Part shown: one piece after another, positions 29,539 to 38,689 of the stretch | How the letters are laid out: each line of letters begins with the position of its first letter | Position numbering within the stretch: the first letter of the stretch is position 1 | NCBI GenBank assembly: GCA_015058275.1 | Contig: SVCQ01000003.1 | Span: 1 to 64,000 of the forward strand | Reading direction: 5' to 3' | DNA length: 64,000 nucleotides | Source of the DNA: Clostridiales bacterium | Lineage (GTDB): Bacteria; Bacillota; Clostridia; Peptostreptococcales; Anaerovoracaceae | Made by a program: the position numbers and the translations under genes | Notes under the pieces: generated by a model | What the model saw: the letters and a program-made list of their open reading frames with translations, nothing else | What the model was told of the DNA's origin: nothing | Database searches by the model: none

Positions 29539-30417
29539 ATGAAAATGACAGATTTACTCGAAAAAGACAAAGACAGACTCATCACCGAGCTGTCGGCCGC
29601 AGCTGCCGCTGACAAGGCCTGCGGAGTACTCGAAAAGGAAGTCGACAAGCTTCTTCTGACCTACAACGAGAGTGCCGGCAGCGATGCCGAGCGCGACGCG
29701 GCTGCTCACATGATGCAGGCCGTCCGCCTTTCGCTCCCGCTCATCGATTCGGTCGGAGATACAAAGGTCTGGGAGCGCGGACGCGGCAACGATGAGAGTT
29801 CAGGCGGGATGTCGGTCACATCCCTGCTGCTTCTTGTCGGCGGTCTTGTGCTGCTGGGCTTCGGCCTGGTCCCTCTTGTGCTGACAGGCGTCAACCAGGT
29901 CGATTCAGACTCCATGACCGACTTCATAGTCAGATGCGGGTCCATAGTCATGGGCGCCGTCATCCTCTACCTCTCAGGCTCGCTTTACGGCAGGCCTAAG
30001 GGCAGTGTCAAAAAGGACTATCAGGTCGAGCTCCATGTCGATGCAGACAGCATCTACCGCAACTTCCGCACCGTGATCCTCTCCGTCGACCAGAGCCTCG
30101 AGGAGGTGCACCTCGGCGAGCTGCAGGCTCACCGCGAGCAGGCCGGCAATATAGACGGCAGACCGGCGACAACGCCTGAGCTGGAGCTCTTCTCGGATCT
30201 TCTGGCCGCATCCTACAGCGGCGATCCGGAGTACGCGCTTGAGAAGATAGAAGCCATCAAATATTACCTGCACAAACAGCAGATAGAGATAGTCGACTAC
30301 GGCAAGGGCACCGAGGAGTACTTTGACCTCATGCCGGGTACCAAAGCCGGCACCATCAGGCCTGCAATGGTCGCAAACGGACGCCTTCTCAAAAAAGGCC
30401 TCGCTTCCAAGGGCTAA
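29539..30417 (+). CDS. Hypothetical membrane protein with two central TM segments (Hsp70-like partner)
   Basis: Start at MKMTDLLEKDKDRLITELS; hydrophobic SVTSLLLLVGGLVLLGFGLVPLVLTG and SIVMGAVILYLSGSLYG; 33 nt before the Hsp70-like ORF. Confidence 0.7.
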   Translation: MKMTDLLEKDKDRLITELSAAAAADKACGVLEKEVDKLLLTYNESAGSDAERDAAAHMMQAVRLSLPLIDSVGDTKVWERGRGNDESSGGMSVTSLLLLVGGLVLLGFGLVPLVLTGVNQVDSDSMTDFIVRCGSIVMGAVILYLSGSLYGRPKGSVKKDYQVELHVDADSIYRNFRTVILSVDQSLEEVHLGELQAHREQAGNIDGRPATTPELELFSDLLAASYSGDPEYALEKIEAIKYYLHKQQIEIVDYGKGTEEYFDLMPGTKAGTIRPAMVANGRLLKKGLASKG

Positions 30418-30450
30418 TCAATCATCGATTCGAAAGGTAGATCACAGACA

Positions 30451-32364
30451 ATGGACCGTTTTTTCGGATTCGACCTCGGTGACGCCGAAAGCGCCATCGC
30501 AAGGCTTACAAAAGACGAACAAAAGACACCTGAGATGCTCACTGTTGTCGGTGAGCAGAGTTTTATTACGGCCTACGCCCAGCTCGCAAGCGGCGAGCTC
30601 ATCATCGGCGAGAAGGCCTGCTACGCTGACAACGCCGTCAAGCGCAAGCTCAGATTCAAGAGCCGCTTCCTGACCGACAGGTCAAGCGACGCGGACGTCA
30701 GGAGCTTCGCTGCCGGAGTGCTCGGAGAGCTCTATGGGAGCGGCGATCTTGTCAAGAACGAAGAATGCAGCTTTTACATCGGCTGCCCTGCCGGCTGGGA
30801 CCGCAACACCAGAGAGCGCTACAGGGAGATATTTGAGAGCGCGGGCTATCCGCCTGCAAGGATAATCTCCGAGTCGCGCGCGGCCATGGTCAGCGCCTGC
30901 CAGTCCAAGCACCTCCAGGTCGGAGTGGACATACTCTCAAAGCCTGTTCTCGTTGTCGATATCGGCTCATCCACCACGGACTTCGCCTATATCATGGGCG
31001 GCAAGGAAGTCGAGATCCAGACGGGCGGCGAGGTGGTCCTGGGCGGAGGCCTCATGGACGAGATACTCCTCGAGGAGTCCATCGCCTCCTCCGGGCTGAT
31101 GAAGCGCAAGATCCAGTCCGTACTCGATAAGAGCGAGCCATGGAGGACCTATGCTGAGTTTGCGGCCAGGAGGCTCAAGGAGAAGTACTACTCCGACGAG
31201 GAGTACTGGAAGACACACGAGTGCCGCGAGAGCGTGGTCATCCATTACGACCACCCTGTCAGACTGACATTAAAGATGGATCACGTCACCGCGGACCATC
31301 TCATCAACAAGCCTATACAAAAGCTCGGACACAGGTCCTGGAAGGAAGTCTTCATCGCATCTCTCGAGGAGGTGCGCGACAACATCCAGGGAGCTCAGCC
31401 TGAGCTCATTTTCCTGACGGGCGGAGTCAGCAAGCTCCCTGCCATACGTGACTGGTGCGGCAGCGTCTTTACGGATTCGATCGTCGTATCCGCCACCGAT
31501 CCTGAGTTCTCTGTCGCAAGAGGCCTGTCCTACTGTGGCCGCATAGATGAGGATCTCAAGGAATTCCGCGAAGAACTCGAACAGCTCATAGATTCGAGCG
31601 CCATAGAGGACATAGTCAGCAAGCACATTCCTGCTTTGTACAGGAGTGCTGTCGATACACTCGTCGACCCTATAGTCAACGAGGTCGCCATTCCGGTATT
31701 CGAGAGATGGAGAGCCGGTGAAGTCGCAAGGCTTGCGGACACCGACCAGATACTTCAGGATGAGGTCGAGGAATTCCTCAGGACCGACAAGACCAGAGCG
31801 CTGCTGGCCGGACCTATCACGGCCTGGCTCAAGCCTGTGATCGAGGAGCTCGAGTCTCTTACGGTTCCTATCTGCATACGTCACCGCATACCGTACACCG
31901 CGCTCAGTCTCAAATCCTATCTCAACGCGTCTGACATAGATATCAGGGTCGATGCCAAAAATCTCTTCGCTGTCGAGGAGATGACCTTCCTCATCGACTC
32001 CATAGTCACCGCGATAGTAGCGATACTCATCGCCACCATCGACGTCATCCCGTTCATGGCCGGGCCTGAGGGCGTGCTGATCGGCATCGTTGCGTCGGTA
32101 GTCGTGCTCTTCCTCGGCAAGGACAAGATGCAGGAGGCGATGCTCTCTTCGGACATCCCTAAGCCGATGCGCAGGCTCATTCCTAAGAGCGCGTTCAGCT
32201 CGAGGAGCGCCAGCATAAGCGCCGACATCAAGGAGTCCTTCTATGAGACCCTCCGCAAGGAAAAAAACGACGAGATCAGCGAGCGCATGGTCAATGAGAT
32301 ATCCGGACAAATAGAAACGACCCTCGCCAGGATGGCGGAGGTCGTCGAGATACCTCTCGGTTAG
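30451..32364 (+). CDS. Hsp70-family-like ATPase with C-terminal hydrophobic segment
   Basis: 637 aa; actin-like ATPase motifs (FFGFDLGDAES, VLVVDIGSSTTDFAYI, LIFLTGGVSKLPAI); C-terminal FLIDSIVTAIVAILIATIDVIPFMAGPEGVLIGIVASVVVLFLG instead of a canonical substrate-binding domain. Confidence 0.8.
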   Translation: MDRFFGFDLGDAESAIARLTKDEQKTPEMLTVVGEQSFITAYAQLASGELIIGEKACYADNAVKRKLRFKSRFLTDRSSDADVRSFAAGVLGELYGSGDLVKNEECSFYIGCPAGWDRNTRERYREIFESAGYPPARIISESRAAMVSACQSKHLQVGVDILSKPVLVVDIGSSTTDFAYIMGGKEVEIQTGGEVVLGGGLMDEILLEESIASSGLMKRKIQSVLDKSEPWRTYAEFAARRLKEKYYSDEEYWKTHECRESVVIHYDHPVRLTLKMDHVTADHLINKPIQKLGHRSWKEVFIASLEEVRDNIQGAQPELIFLTGGVSKLPAIRDWCGSVFTDSIVVSATDPEFSVARGLSYCGRIDEDLKEFREELEQLIDSSAIEDIVSKHIPALYRSAVDTLVDPIVNEVAIPVFERWRAGEVARLADTDQILQDEVEEFLRTDKTRALLAGPITAWLKPVIEELESLTVPICIRHRIPYTALSLKSYLNASDIDIRVDAKNLFAVEEMTFLIDSIVTAIVAILIATIDVIPFMAGPEGVLIGIVASVVVLFLGKDKMQEAMLSSDIPKPMRRLIPKSAFSSRSASISADIKESFYETLRKEKNDEISERMVNEISGQIETTLARMAEVVEIPLG

Positions 32365-32373
32365 TTAATACCG

Positions 32374-33531
32374 TCAGTTCTTCCTGATCGTGAGATCATC
32401 GACCTCTCCGATCAGAGCGTCTATATTCTTTATACTTATCTCAATAAGCCTGTTGCGGTAGCCTTCCTCCCTCTCCGTATGTCTGATGATAAACGAGAGC
32501 AGGAACACAGCCGACATCAGGCGTATTTTTTTGTCTGCGGAGACAGCATCCTCCTCATTGCCGAAATACTCTCTGAGTGTCGCCTTCCACAGCCTGCCTG
32601 CGGTATCTCCGCTAATGCCGAAGAATTCCGTCACGTTGTTCGGATCAGGCTCGCTAAATCCGATATACGCGGCGTACATACCGGAGAACTCGAACACCGG
32701 GTCACCGACCGCAAGAGTGTCCATGTCGATGATAAGGCTCTCTCCGTTCTGGACCATTATGTTCTTGATATGGAAGTCTCCGTGGAGCATATGAGGATCG
32801 TAAGGCATGGCCTCGAGCATCGATCTGAGCTTTGCCACCTGTTCATCCGGGACCTTGCCCTCGATATCATTTACCATATCGAGATACGCATCTCTCCTCT
32901 CCGGCAGGAAGCCCTTGTCCGGCACCGCGGAGTGGACGCTGTGCAGGGTCTCCGCAGTCATCTTTGCTATCTCATCGACGGTCTTCTTTCCGTCTATGAG
33001 CAGAGATGCGTAGCTCTCCGCATTGAGCATCTCAAATACCGCTCCGTAATGCACCCCGTCATCTATCATCACGACATCATACGGGATGGCCGTAGGCACT
33101 CCGAGCAGGAAGGCGCTCCTTGAGAGCTCTCTCTCCCTGTGTATGGTATCGATATCATCGCTGTTCTTGTATACCTTGACTACGGTGTCCGCGTCTATCT
33201 TGTATACGATACCGTTGGCGCCCTCGCCTATCACCTCGCATCCGTCGACGGAGAGCACCCTGTATGCCCTTCGGATGTCCATCATCTGTACGAATCCGGT
33301 CATATCAAATATCTCGTATACATCGCGTGACACATTGGTCATGGTGATCCCGCCCGGCAGGGATTTGCGCGCCTTTAGGATCGCGCGAAGGCCGGCGCTC
33401 GATATATACTCAAGCTCGCCGCAGTCTATGACTGCGCTGTCTGCTCCCGCAATGCCCTCCATCAGCATCCTGCCTGTCTCTTCGGCATTGCTCGAATCTA
33501 TCCTGCCCTGCAGTTTGAGTTTAGCTTCCAT
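32374..33531 (-). CDS. STAS domain fused to an aminoglycoside-phosphotransferase-like kinase domain
   Basis: Start at MEAKLKLQGRIDSSNAEETG; STAS motif DCGELEYISSAGLRAILKARK; kinase motifs LHGDFHIKNIMVQ and IIDMDTLAVGDPVFEFS. Confidence 0.85.
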   Translation of the reverse strand: MEAKLKLQGRIDSSNAEETGRMLMEGIAGADSAVIDCGELEYISSAGLRAILKARKSLPGGITMTNVSRDVYEIFDMTGFVQMMDIRRAYRVLSVDGCEVIGEGANGIVYKIDADTVVKVYKNSDDIDTIHRERELSRSAFLLGVPTAIPYDVVMIDDGVHYGAVFEMLNAESYASLLIDGKKTVDEIAKMTAETLHSVHSAVPDKGFLPERRDAYLDMVNDIEGKVPDEQVAKLRSMLEAMPYDPHMLHGDFHIKNIMVQNGESLIIDMDTLAVGDPVFEFSGMYAAYIGFSEPDPNNVTEFFGISGDTAGRLWKATLREYFGNEEDAVSADKKIRLMSAVFLLSFIIRHTEREEGYRNRLIEISIKNIDALIGEVDDLTIRKN

Positions 33532-33642
33532 CTTTGTTCCTTTCGCTGTACGACATCTCATGTTTATATAAATGTGTTATTATCATAACGCATACTATAC
33601 ATATATTACCATAACAAACGGCTAACGATTCAAGAGCATATT

Positions 33643-34899
33643 ATGAGATCAGACAGATATAAAGAAGACGCATCATATAATAAAAAGAAACCGCTCAGGA
33701 TACTCCTGCCCCTCATCCTCGTACTGGCGCTGGCTGTAGCGGGATCCCTGGCTTACCTGTATAAATCGACCGAGAAGTCGATCTCTCTGGAATTCAAAAG
33801 CGATCACCCCGTGATACCGTTCGGCGAGAAGCACTCCTCGAAGTTCTACGTCAGGTCAGCGTCCGGAACGGTCACTCCGGCTGCCGCCACCCTGGATACA
33901 GACACTGTCGGTGAGATGGAGCTTGTATATACCGTCACAAAGCCCGTGCTCGGAGGTCTGCTCAAGCCTTCAAAGGATTACACTCTCTCCTATACTGTCG
34001 AGGACAGAGAGGCTCCTATGCTCATATGGAGCGGAGCCGGCACCGTCATCGAGACGGGCAGCGAATTTGACATAAACAAAGTCATAGCCTACGGCGATAA
34101 CGCGGACCCGGAACCTGCCGTCAGTGTTGAGGGCAGCGTCGATACATCCGTCGCCGGAGACTATCCTCTGCGCGTCACGGTAACCGACGCATCGGGTAAT
34201 CCGACTTCATGGGATCTCAAAGTTGAAGTCGCAGACGAGCTTCCTGAGGATGAACCCGAGGAGAGCGAAAAGCTGCAGTTCAGGGACTTCGTGTCTGCCA
34301 ATAAAGGCGACGGACGCAGCTTTGGCATAGACGTATCCAGCTGGCAGGAGGACATCGATTTCGACAAAGTCAAAAAGGCGGGCTGTGAATTTGTCATGAT
34401 CAGGGTCGGATACAGCGAGGGAGACGGCAAGACCTTTGAGATCGATGACAGATTTAAAGAGAACATAGAGAAAGCAAAGGCCGCAGGTCTTAAAGTCGGC
34501 GTATACATGTACAGCTATGACAATACCGAGGACAAGGCGAGAGCATCGGCCAGATGGCTCATCGAAACCCTGGATAAAGCCGAACTTGATCTTCCGGTCG
34601 CGTTCGACTGGGAGGACTTCGGTCAGTTCCAGACATATAAGATGAGCTTCGCTGATCTCAACAGACTCTATGATGCCTTTGCGGATGAGATAAGCAAGGC
34701 CGGCTATGAGCCTATGCTCTACGGCAGCAAGCTCTATCTCGAAGAGGTATGGGAGGATACAGGCAAGCGTCCCGTATGGCTCGCCCACTACGCAGACAGG
34801 ACAAATTACAAAGGCCCGTACAGGATATGGCAGGCAGCCAATACGGGCAGGATAAAAGGCATAAGCGGCGATGTCGATCTCGACATCATGTACGAATGA
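33643..34899 (+). CDS. Glycoside hydrolase family 25 lysozyme with N-terminal TM and Ig-like region
   Basis: GH25 motifs FGIDVSSWQEDIDFDKVKKAGCEFVMIRVGY, VGVYMYSYDN, PVAFDWEDF; N-terminal signal anchor. Confidence 0.92.
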   Translation: MRSDRYKEDASYNKKKPLRILLPLILVLALAVAGSLAYLYKSTEKSISLEFKSDHPVIPFGEKHSSKFYVRSASGTVTPAAATLDTDTVGEMELVYTVTKPVLGGLLKPSKDYTLSYTVEDREAPMLIWSGAGTVIETGSEFDINKVIAYGDNADPEPAVSVEGSVDTSVAGDYPLRVTVTDASGNPTSWDLKVEVADELPEDEPEESEKLQFRDFVSANKGDGRSFGIDVSSWQEDIDFDKVKKAGCEFVMIRVGYSEGDGKTFEIDDRFKENIEKAKAAGLKVGVYMYSYDNTEDKARASARWLIETLDKAELDLPVAFDWEDFGQFQTYKMSFADLNRLYDAFADEISKAGYEPMLYGSKLYLEEVWEDTGKRPVWLAHYADRTNYKGPYRIWQAANTGRIKGISGDVDLDIMYE

Positions 34900-34902
34900 G
34901 AT

Positions 34903-35151
34903 CTATAGATTGTCGGCTTTCCAGAGCAGTGTATAGCTGCCGTCGGAATTGCAGATGACCGTCTGCTCCATCTCGTCATGGGCAGGATCGTAAAGAGGCT
35001 CCGGCGCAGTATACCTGACGCAGGTGCCGCAGCTTGATGAAAGGCTTCTCGGCACGGGCATTGTGCGCGCCTCGTAGCCCTTTGACCTGCAGAGGCGCTC
35101 GAACCTGATCGAGCCGAAATGCATAAAGAATGTAGCGATATAAGTATTCAT
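34903..35151 (-). CDS. DUF3343 family protein (putative Se/S carrier-like)
   Basis: Start at MNTYIATFFMHFGSIRFERLCRSKG; PVPRSLSSSCGTCVRY motif; next to TusA-like and YedE-like genes. Confidence 0.75.
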   Translation of the reverse strand: MNTYIATFFMHFGSIRFERLCRSKGYEARTMPVPRSLSSSCGTCVRYTAPEPLYDPAHDEMEQTVICNSDGSYTLLWKADNL

Positions 35152-35174
35152 ACGATCATTATAATACAAAAGAA

Positions 35175-35222
35175 CAAAACGGGTAACCATCCTTTGCATC
35201 ACACAGCTCAGAATGGTTACCC
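35175..35222 (-). terminator. Terminator downstream of the TusA-like gene
   Basis: gggtaaccat / atggttaccc inverted repeat, followed by GTTTTG on the minus strand. Confidence 0.65.
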
Positions 35223-35230
35223 GCCTTTGA

Positions 35231-35431
35231 TTATCTGGAGATCCTGAGCAGATATTCTCCGCCCTTGTCTTCTACTTCTACCTTGTAACCCTGGCTCTCG
35301 GCAAAACGCGTTACGTTTTCGAGAGGAGCCGGAGCATCCACCATGACTTCATAGTAGTCCTCCTTGCTCTTCATTGCCTTCTGAGTCATGATCACAGGCA
35401 TCGGGCACGAAAGCCCTCTTGCGTCTACCAT
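35231..35431 (-). CDS. TusA-family sulfurtransferase-like protein (YedF-like)
   Basis: 66 aa, VDARGLSCPMPVIMTQKAM motif. Confidence 0.9.
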   Translation of the reverse strand: MVDARGLSCPMPVIMTQKAMKSKEDYYEVMVDAPAPLENVTRFAESQGYKVEVEDKGGEYLLRISR

Positions 35432-35444
35432 GGCACACCTCCTG

Positions 35445-36530
35445 TTATGCGGTCTCCCCTGCCTCAGCCGGAGCTTCCTTTACATATGTGTTGAGAACGC
35501 CGATAAGAGCAACGACTACGATGCCGATGACAACAGCGATCTTTCCTGCAGGTGTAGGACCGTCTGCACTTGCGGCGAGTCCGAAGTTGTGGCAGAATGC
35601 AGCACCGACCATGAGGCCGAGAACTGTAACAGCGCTGTCGGCATTGCCTTCACCGGACATAACGAGCTGTCTGAGCGGGCATCCGCCGAGAAGTACACAT
35701 GCGAATCCGACGAGCAGCATGCCGAGGCAGTTCCAGAGTCCGTCAGTGTGTGCAATTGGCTGCTCTGCGAATCCGAGCTTGAAGCCGCCGAGCACCAGGT
35801 TGGTCACGAGGGCTGAAGCGAGGATAGCGATGAAGCCCCAGAGAAGTCTTGTCTCCCTGAAGAGAGCGAGATCCCTGACTCCGCCTACCATGCACAGTCT
35901 TGTCCTCTGAGCGAGAACCCCTACGACGAGACCTGCAGCGAGGGAGAGAGCGACAGCAGCATGCATCGATCCCGGACCCTCTTCAGAGAATGCGATGAAT
36001 GCAGGCTTGGCAAGAAGCAGGATGAAGATCACTACTTCGAGTACAGGCATCCAGTAACCTTCATACTTTGTCAGGCTGTATGTCCTCTTGAGACTGTAGC
36101 CGTTCTTGAGGAAGAAGATGCCGCAGAAGATACCGATTACGAATCCAACGAGTCCGAAGATGGCGTTAAGGTCTCCGCCGGCCAGTCTCAGGATCATCCT
36201 GAACGGGCAGCCGAGGAACATGAGGCATCCTACCATCGCAAAGAATCCGAGCACGAATCTTGTCATAGGAGCGGAACCTCCCTTTGATCCGAATTCCTTT
36301 TTTGCAAAGGCTGCTACGAAAGCGCCGATGACGATACCGACGATCTCCGGTCTGATATACTGTACCGGAGGTGCCTTGTGTAGTCCGAGTCCGCCTGCAG
36401 TGTCACGAAGGAAGCATGCGATGCAGAATCCCATATTCTTAGGGTTGCCGAGGAAGGCAAGACCTGCGGCGATGATGCCGATCACGACTCCGGCTATAAT
36501 GATGAATAGCTTGTCGTTTTTCTTTTCCAT
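35445..36530 (-). CDS. yedE: YeeE/YedE-family putative selenium transporter
   Basis: Start at MEKKNDKLFIIIAGVVIG; repeated Cys/Gly motifs (FLGCPFRMILRLAGGD, LLGGCPLRQLVMSGEGNADSAV). Confidence 0.85.
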   Translation of the reverse strand: MEKKNDKLFIIIAGVVIGIIAAGLAFLGNPKNMGFCIACFLRDTAGGLGLHKAPPVQYIRPEIVGIVIGAFVAAFAKKEFGSKGGSAPMTRFVLGFFAMVGCLMFLGCPFRMILRLAGGDLNAIFGLVGFVIGIFCGIFFLKNGYSLKRTYSLTKYEGYWMPVLEVVIFILLLAKPAFIAFSEEGPGSMHAAVALSLAAGLVVGVLAQRTRLCMVGGVRDLALFRETRLLWGFIAILASALVTNLVLGGFKLGFAEQPIAHTDGLWNCLGMLLVGFACVLLGGCPLRQLVMSGEGNADSAVTVLGLMVGAAFCHNFGLAASADGPTPAGKIAVVIGIVVVALIGVLNTYVKEAPAEAGETA

Positions 36531-36737
36531 GATTAATACCTCCAATTATAATTTTTAACCACAGCGATAATAACCGCTCCGTTTATTCTAGGCTTGAACA
36601 AACGGCATAACAAATTGATGGATTTGATATTCGCGGATCAACTATAAGCATTATCAATAGCCCTAAGTATTGAAATTACAGCGTATTAATTGGATTATTA
36701 GATGTCAGATAAATATCTATTATAAGGAGGATATAAC

Positions 36738-37151
36738 ATGTCTATTGAACTGGAATACGCACTTGAACACAAGAACGACCCTGCAGTACTTTGCTGCAGA
36801 ATGGAACCGGGCGAGATCTCGCATCACAACCTCGAGGACCCTGCGATCTTCCCTGATCTGGTAGATACAGGACTGCTCAAGCTCGACGGATGTCTGACTA
36901 TCGGTCAGTGCCTCGGCGCTACACTCAAGGAGGTATCCGATTCCCTGACACCGCTCACAGCTGAGATCGTCGACAACATCCAGGACCCTGACGCCGCCGG
37001 CGGAGACGCCCCTGCAGAGGAAGCAGGCGCAGATGAGGCAGCCGTTCCTGCAATGTCAGTACCTGCCGGAACACAGATCGCAGTAGGCGGCGGAGTCGTC
37101 AAGCTCTACATCGCAGAGGGCAAGGACATCGCCATCGAGTTCCCGGTATAA
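36738..37151 (+). CDS. PrdA N-terminus-like small protein (D-proline reductase proprotein-related)
   Basis: 137 aa; NDPAVLCCRMEPGEISHHNLEDPAIFPDLVDTGLL...CLTIGQCLGATL resembles the remembered PrdA N-terminus; strong SD aaggagg. Confidence 0.5.
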   Translation: MSIELEYALEHKNDPAVLCCRMEPGEISHHNLEDPAIFPDLVDTGLLKLDGCLTIGQCLGATLKEVSDSLTPLTAEIVDNIQDPDAAGGDAPAEEAGADEAAVPAMSVPAGTQIAVGGGVVKLYIAEGKDIAIEFPV

Positions 37152-37195
37152 GATACTGAGTACAACATATCGATCCGCCTAGGTATTACAAGAAC

Positions 37196-37231
37196 CGGCC
37201 CCCGGAATCTCCCGGGGGCCGGCTCGTTTTT
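37196..37231 (+). terminator. Strong GC-rich terminator
   Basis: ccggcccccgg-aatct-cccgggggccgg followed by ctcgttttt. Confidence 0.85.
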
Positions 37232-37246
37232 GTGTTTGCCTGGTGA

Positions 37247-38608
37247 TCACTGCTCGGATCCCTTTAACTTGTTTATCTTTTCGAGTATCATCTTCTCCTT
37301 GTAGAGGAAGAACAGGCAGGCCCCGATGAAGCAGGCCGCAAAGGCTACGGCAGCTGTGGCGCGGTAGCTTCCCTCTGTGCCGGATACTGTCATGGATGTG
37401 AATACAGCAAGCGCGATGGCCTGGCCCATCTTGAAGGCGAAGGTACGGGCTGCAAAGAACATGCCGCTCCTGTCCTCTCCCGTCTCAAGACGGCTGAGCT
37501 CCGCAACGTCGGCTACGCAGGCCTGAGGAAGTATGCCGAGTATGGCCATCGGTACCGATGCTACAACGGCGACGATGAATCCCCAGACGAGGCCCTCACC
37601 GCAGAGGAATGTGATCAGGAATACAGCCGAGTAGCAGAAGAATCCGAAGATTATCATTCTCTTCTTGCCGATCTTAGGCGCCAGCCTGTTGACGATCGGA
37701 TACTGGAGTACCGACAGCGCCGTCATTGTGGCTGTCAGCAGGAATGTCCATGTGTCTTCGATCTTCATGAGCTTTGTCTCATAGAACGCAAGTCCTGTCT
37801 GGAAGAGCGTCAGAGAAAAGAAGTAGATCACATCGCTGTATACGAAGCGGCGGAACATGCCGTTCTGGAAGGTCTTGAGAAGCGACGAGAATGCCTTTGT
37901 CTCGCTCGGCTTGGCTTCGAGGTAGTCGCGCTCCTTGATGTAGAGCGACGGCGTGAGCATTGCGATGCATGCGAGGGTCGACATGACGGCTACAGCCATG
38001 CGTATCGATCCGGCCTGGCCGAGAGATCCCTGGAACATGCCGGCTACGTTAGGCAGCATGTAGGAGATCGAAAGCCCCGCGATGTATGTGAACGAGATAT
38101 ATGTGGATACGTTGATCCTGTGCTCCTGCGTATCGCCGAGCTCTGCGATCAGAGCGTTGTACGGCGTGCAGTAAATGGTCATGAACAGATAGAACGTGAT
38201 CAGCAGCACGAAGAGTATCGTGTCGTTGACCTGGATGCTGGCTGTCTGAGGCAGAGTGAAGAGTCCTATGGTCACAAGAGCGAACGGTACAGCGATCGCT
38301 TTCATGAAAGGTATGCGGCGTCCGCCTTTGAATTTGGCTCTGTCGGACCAGCCCGCGATGAGAGGGTCGGTGATGGCATCGAACACACGGCCTACAGCCA
38401 GCACGACTCCGAACAGAGTCAGCTTGAACAGGATAGGATCCTGCGTGATGCCGGATGCAAAAATACCCGTGTTTGGATTCTGGGCATTAGGACTGCCGGT
38501 ATAGTAGTATACCATCCAGTTGGATACGATGCCCGAAAGCAGGCTCCATCCGAACTGCCCTATCGCGAATATCCACAGCAGCTTGTTGGTGATAGGTTTC
38601 TTCTGCAT
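37247..38608 (-). CDS. MFS/GPH-family (glycoside-pentoside-hexuronide type) transporter
   Basis: 453 aa, VFDAITDPLIAGWSDRAKFKGGRRIPFMK motif, 12 TM. Confidence 0.85.
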   Translation of the reverse strand: MQKKPITNKLLWIFAIGQFGWSLLSGIVSNWMVYYYTGSPNAQNPNTGIFASGITQDPILFKLTLFGVVLAVGRVFDAITDPLIAGWSDRAKFKGGRRIPFMKAIAVPFALVTIGLFTLPQTASIQVNDTILFVLLITFYLFMTIYCTPYNALIAELGDTQEHRINVSTYISFTYIAGLSISYMLPNVAGMFQGSLGQAGSIRMAVAVMSTLACIAMLTPSLYIKERDYLEAKPSETKAFSSLLKTFQNGMFRRFVYSDVIYFFSLTLFQTGLAFYETKLMKIEDTWTFLLTATMTALSVLQYPIVNRLAPKIGKKRMIIFGFFCYSAVFLITFLCGEGLVWGFIVAVVASVPMAILGILPQACVADVAELSRLETGEDRSGMFFAARTFAFKMGQAIALAVFTSMTVSGTEGSYRATAAVAFAACFIGACLFFLYKEKMILEKINKLKGSEQ

Positions 38609-38625
38609 AGTGATTTCCTTTCATG

Positions 38626-38673
38626 CATAAAAAATAGCCGGTGATCAGTCTCTTTAGTCCCATCACCGACTAT
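38626..38673 (-). terminator. Terminator downstream of the Na/Pi cotransporter gene
   Basis: Minus strand ATAGTCGGTGAT ... ATCACCGGCTAT followed by TTTTTA. Confidence 0.65.
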
Positions 38674-38689
38674 GATACCTTATTTGGAG

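Noticed and set aside
31270-32310. 346-aa minus-strand ORF
   Set aside because: Antisense shadow of the Hsp70-like gene.
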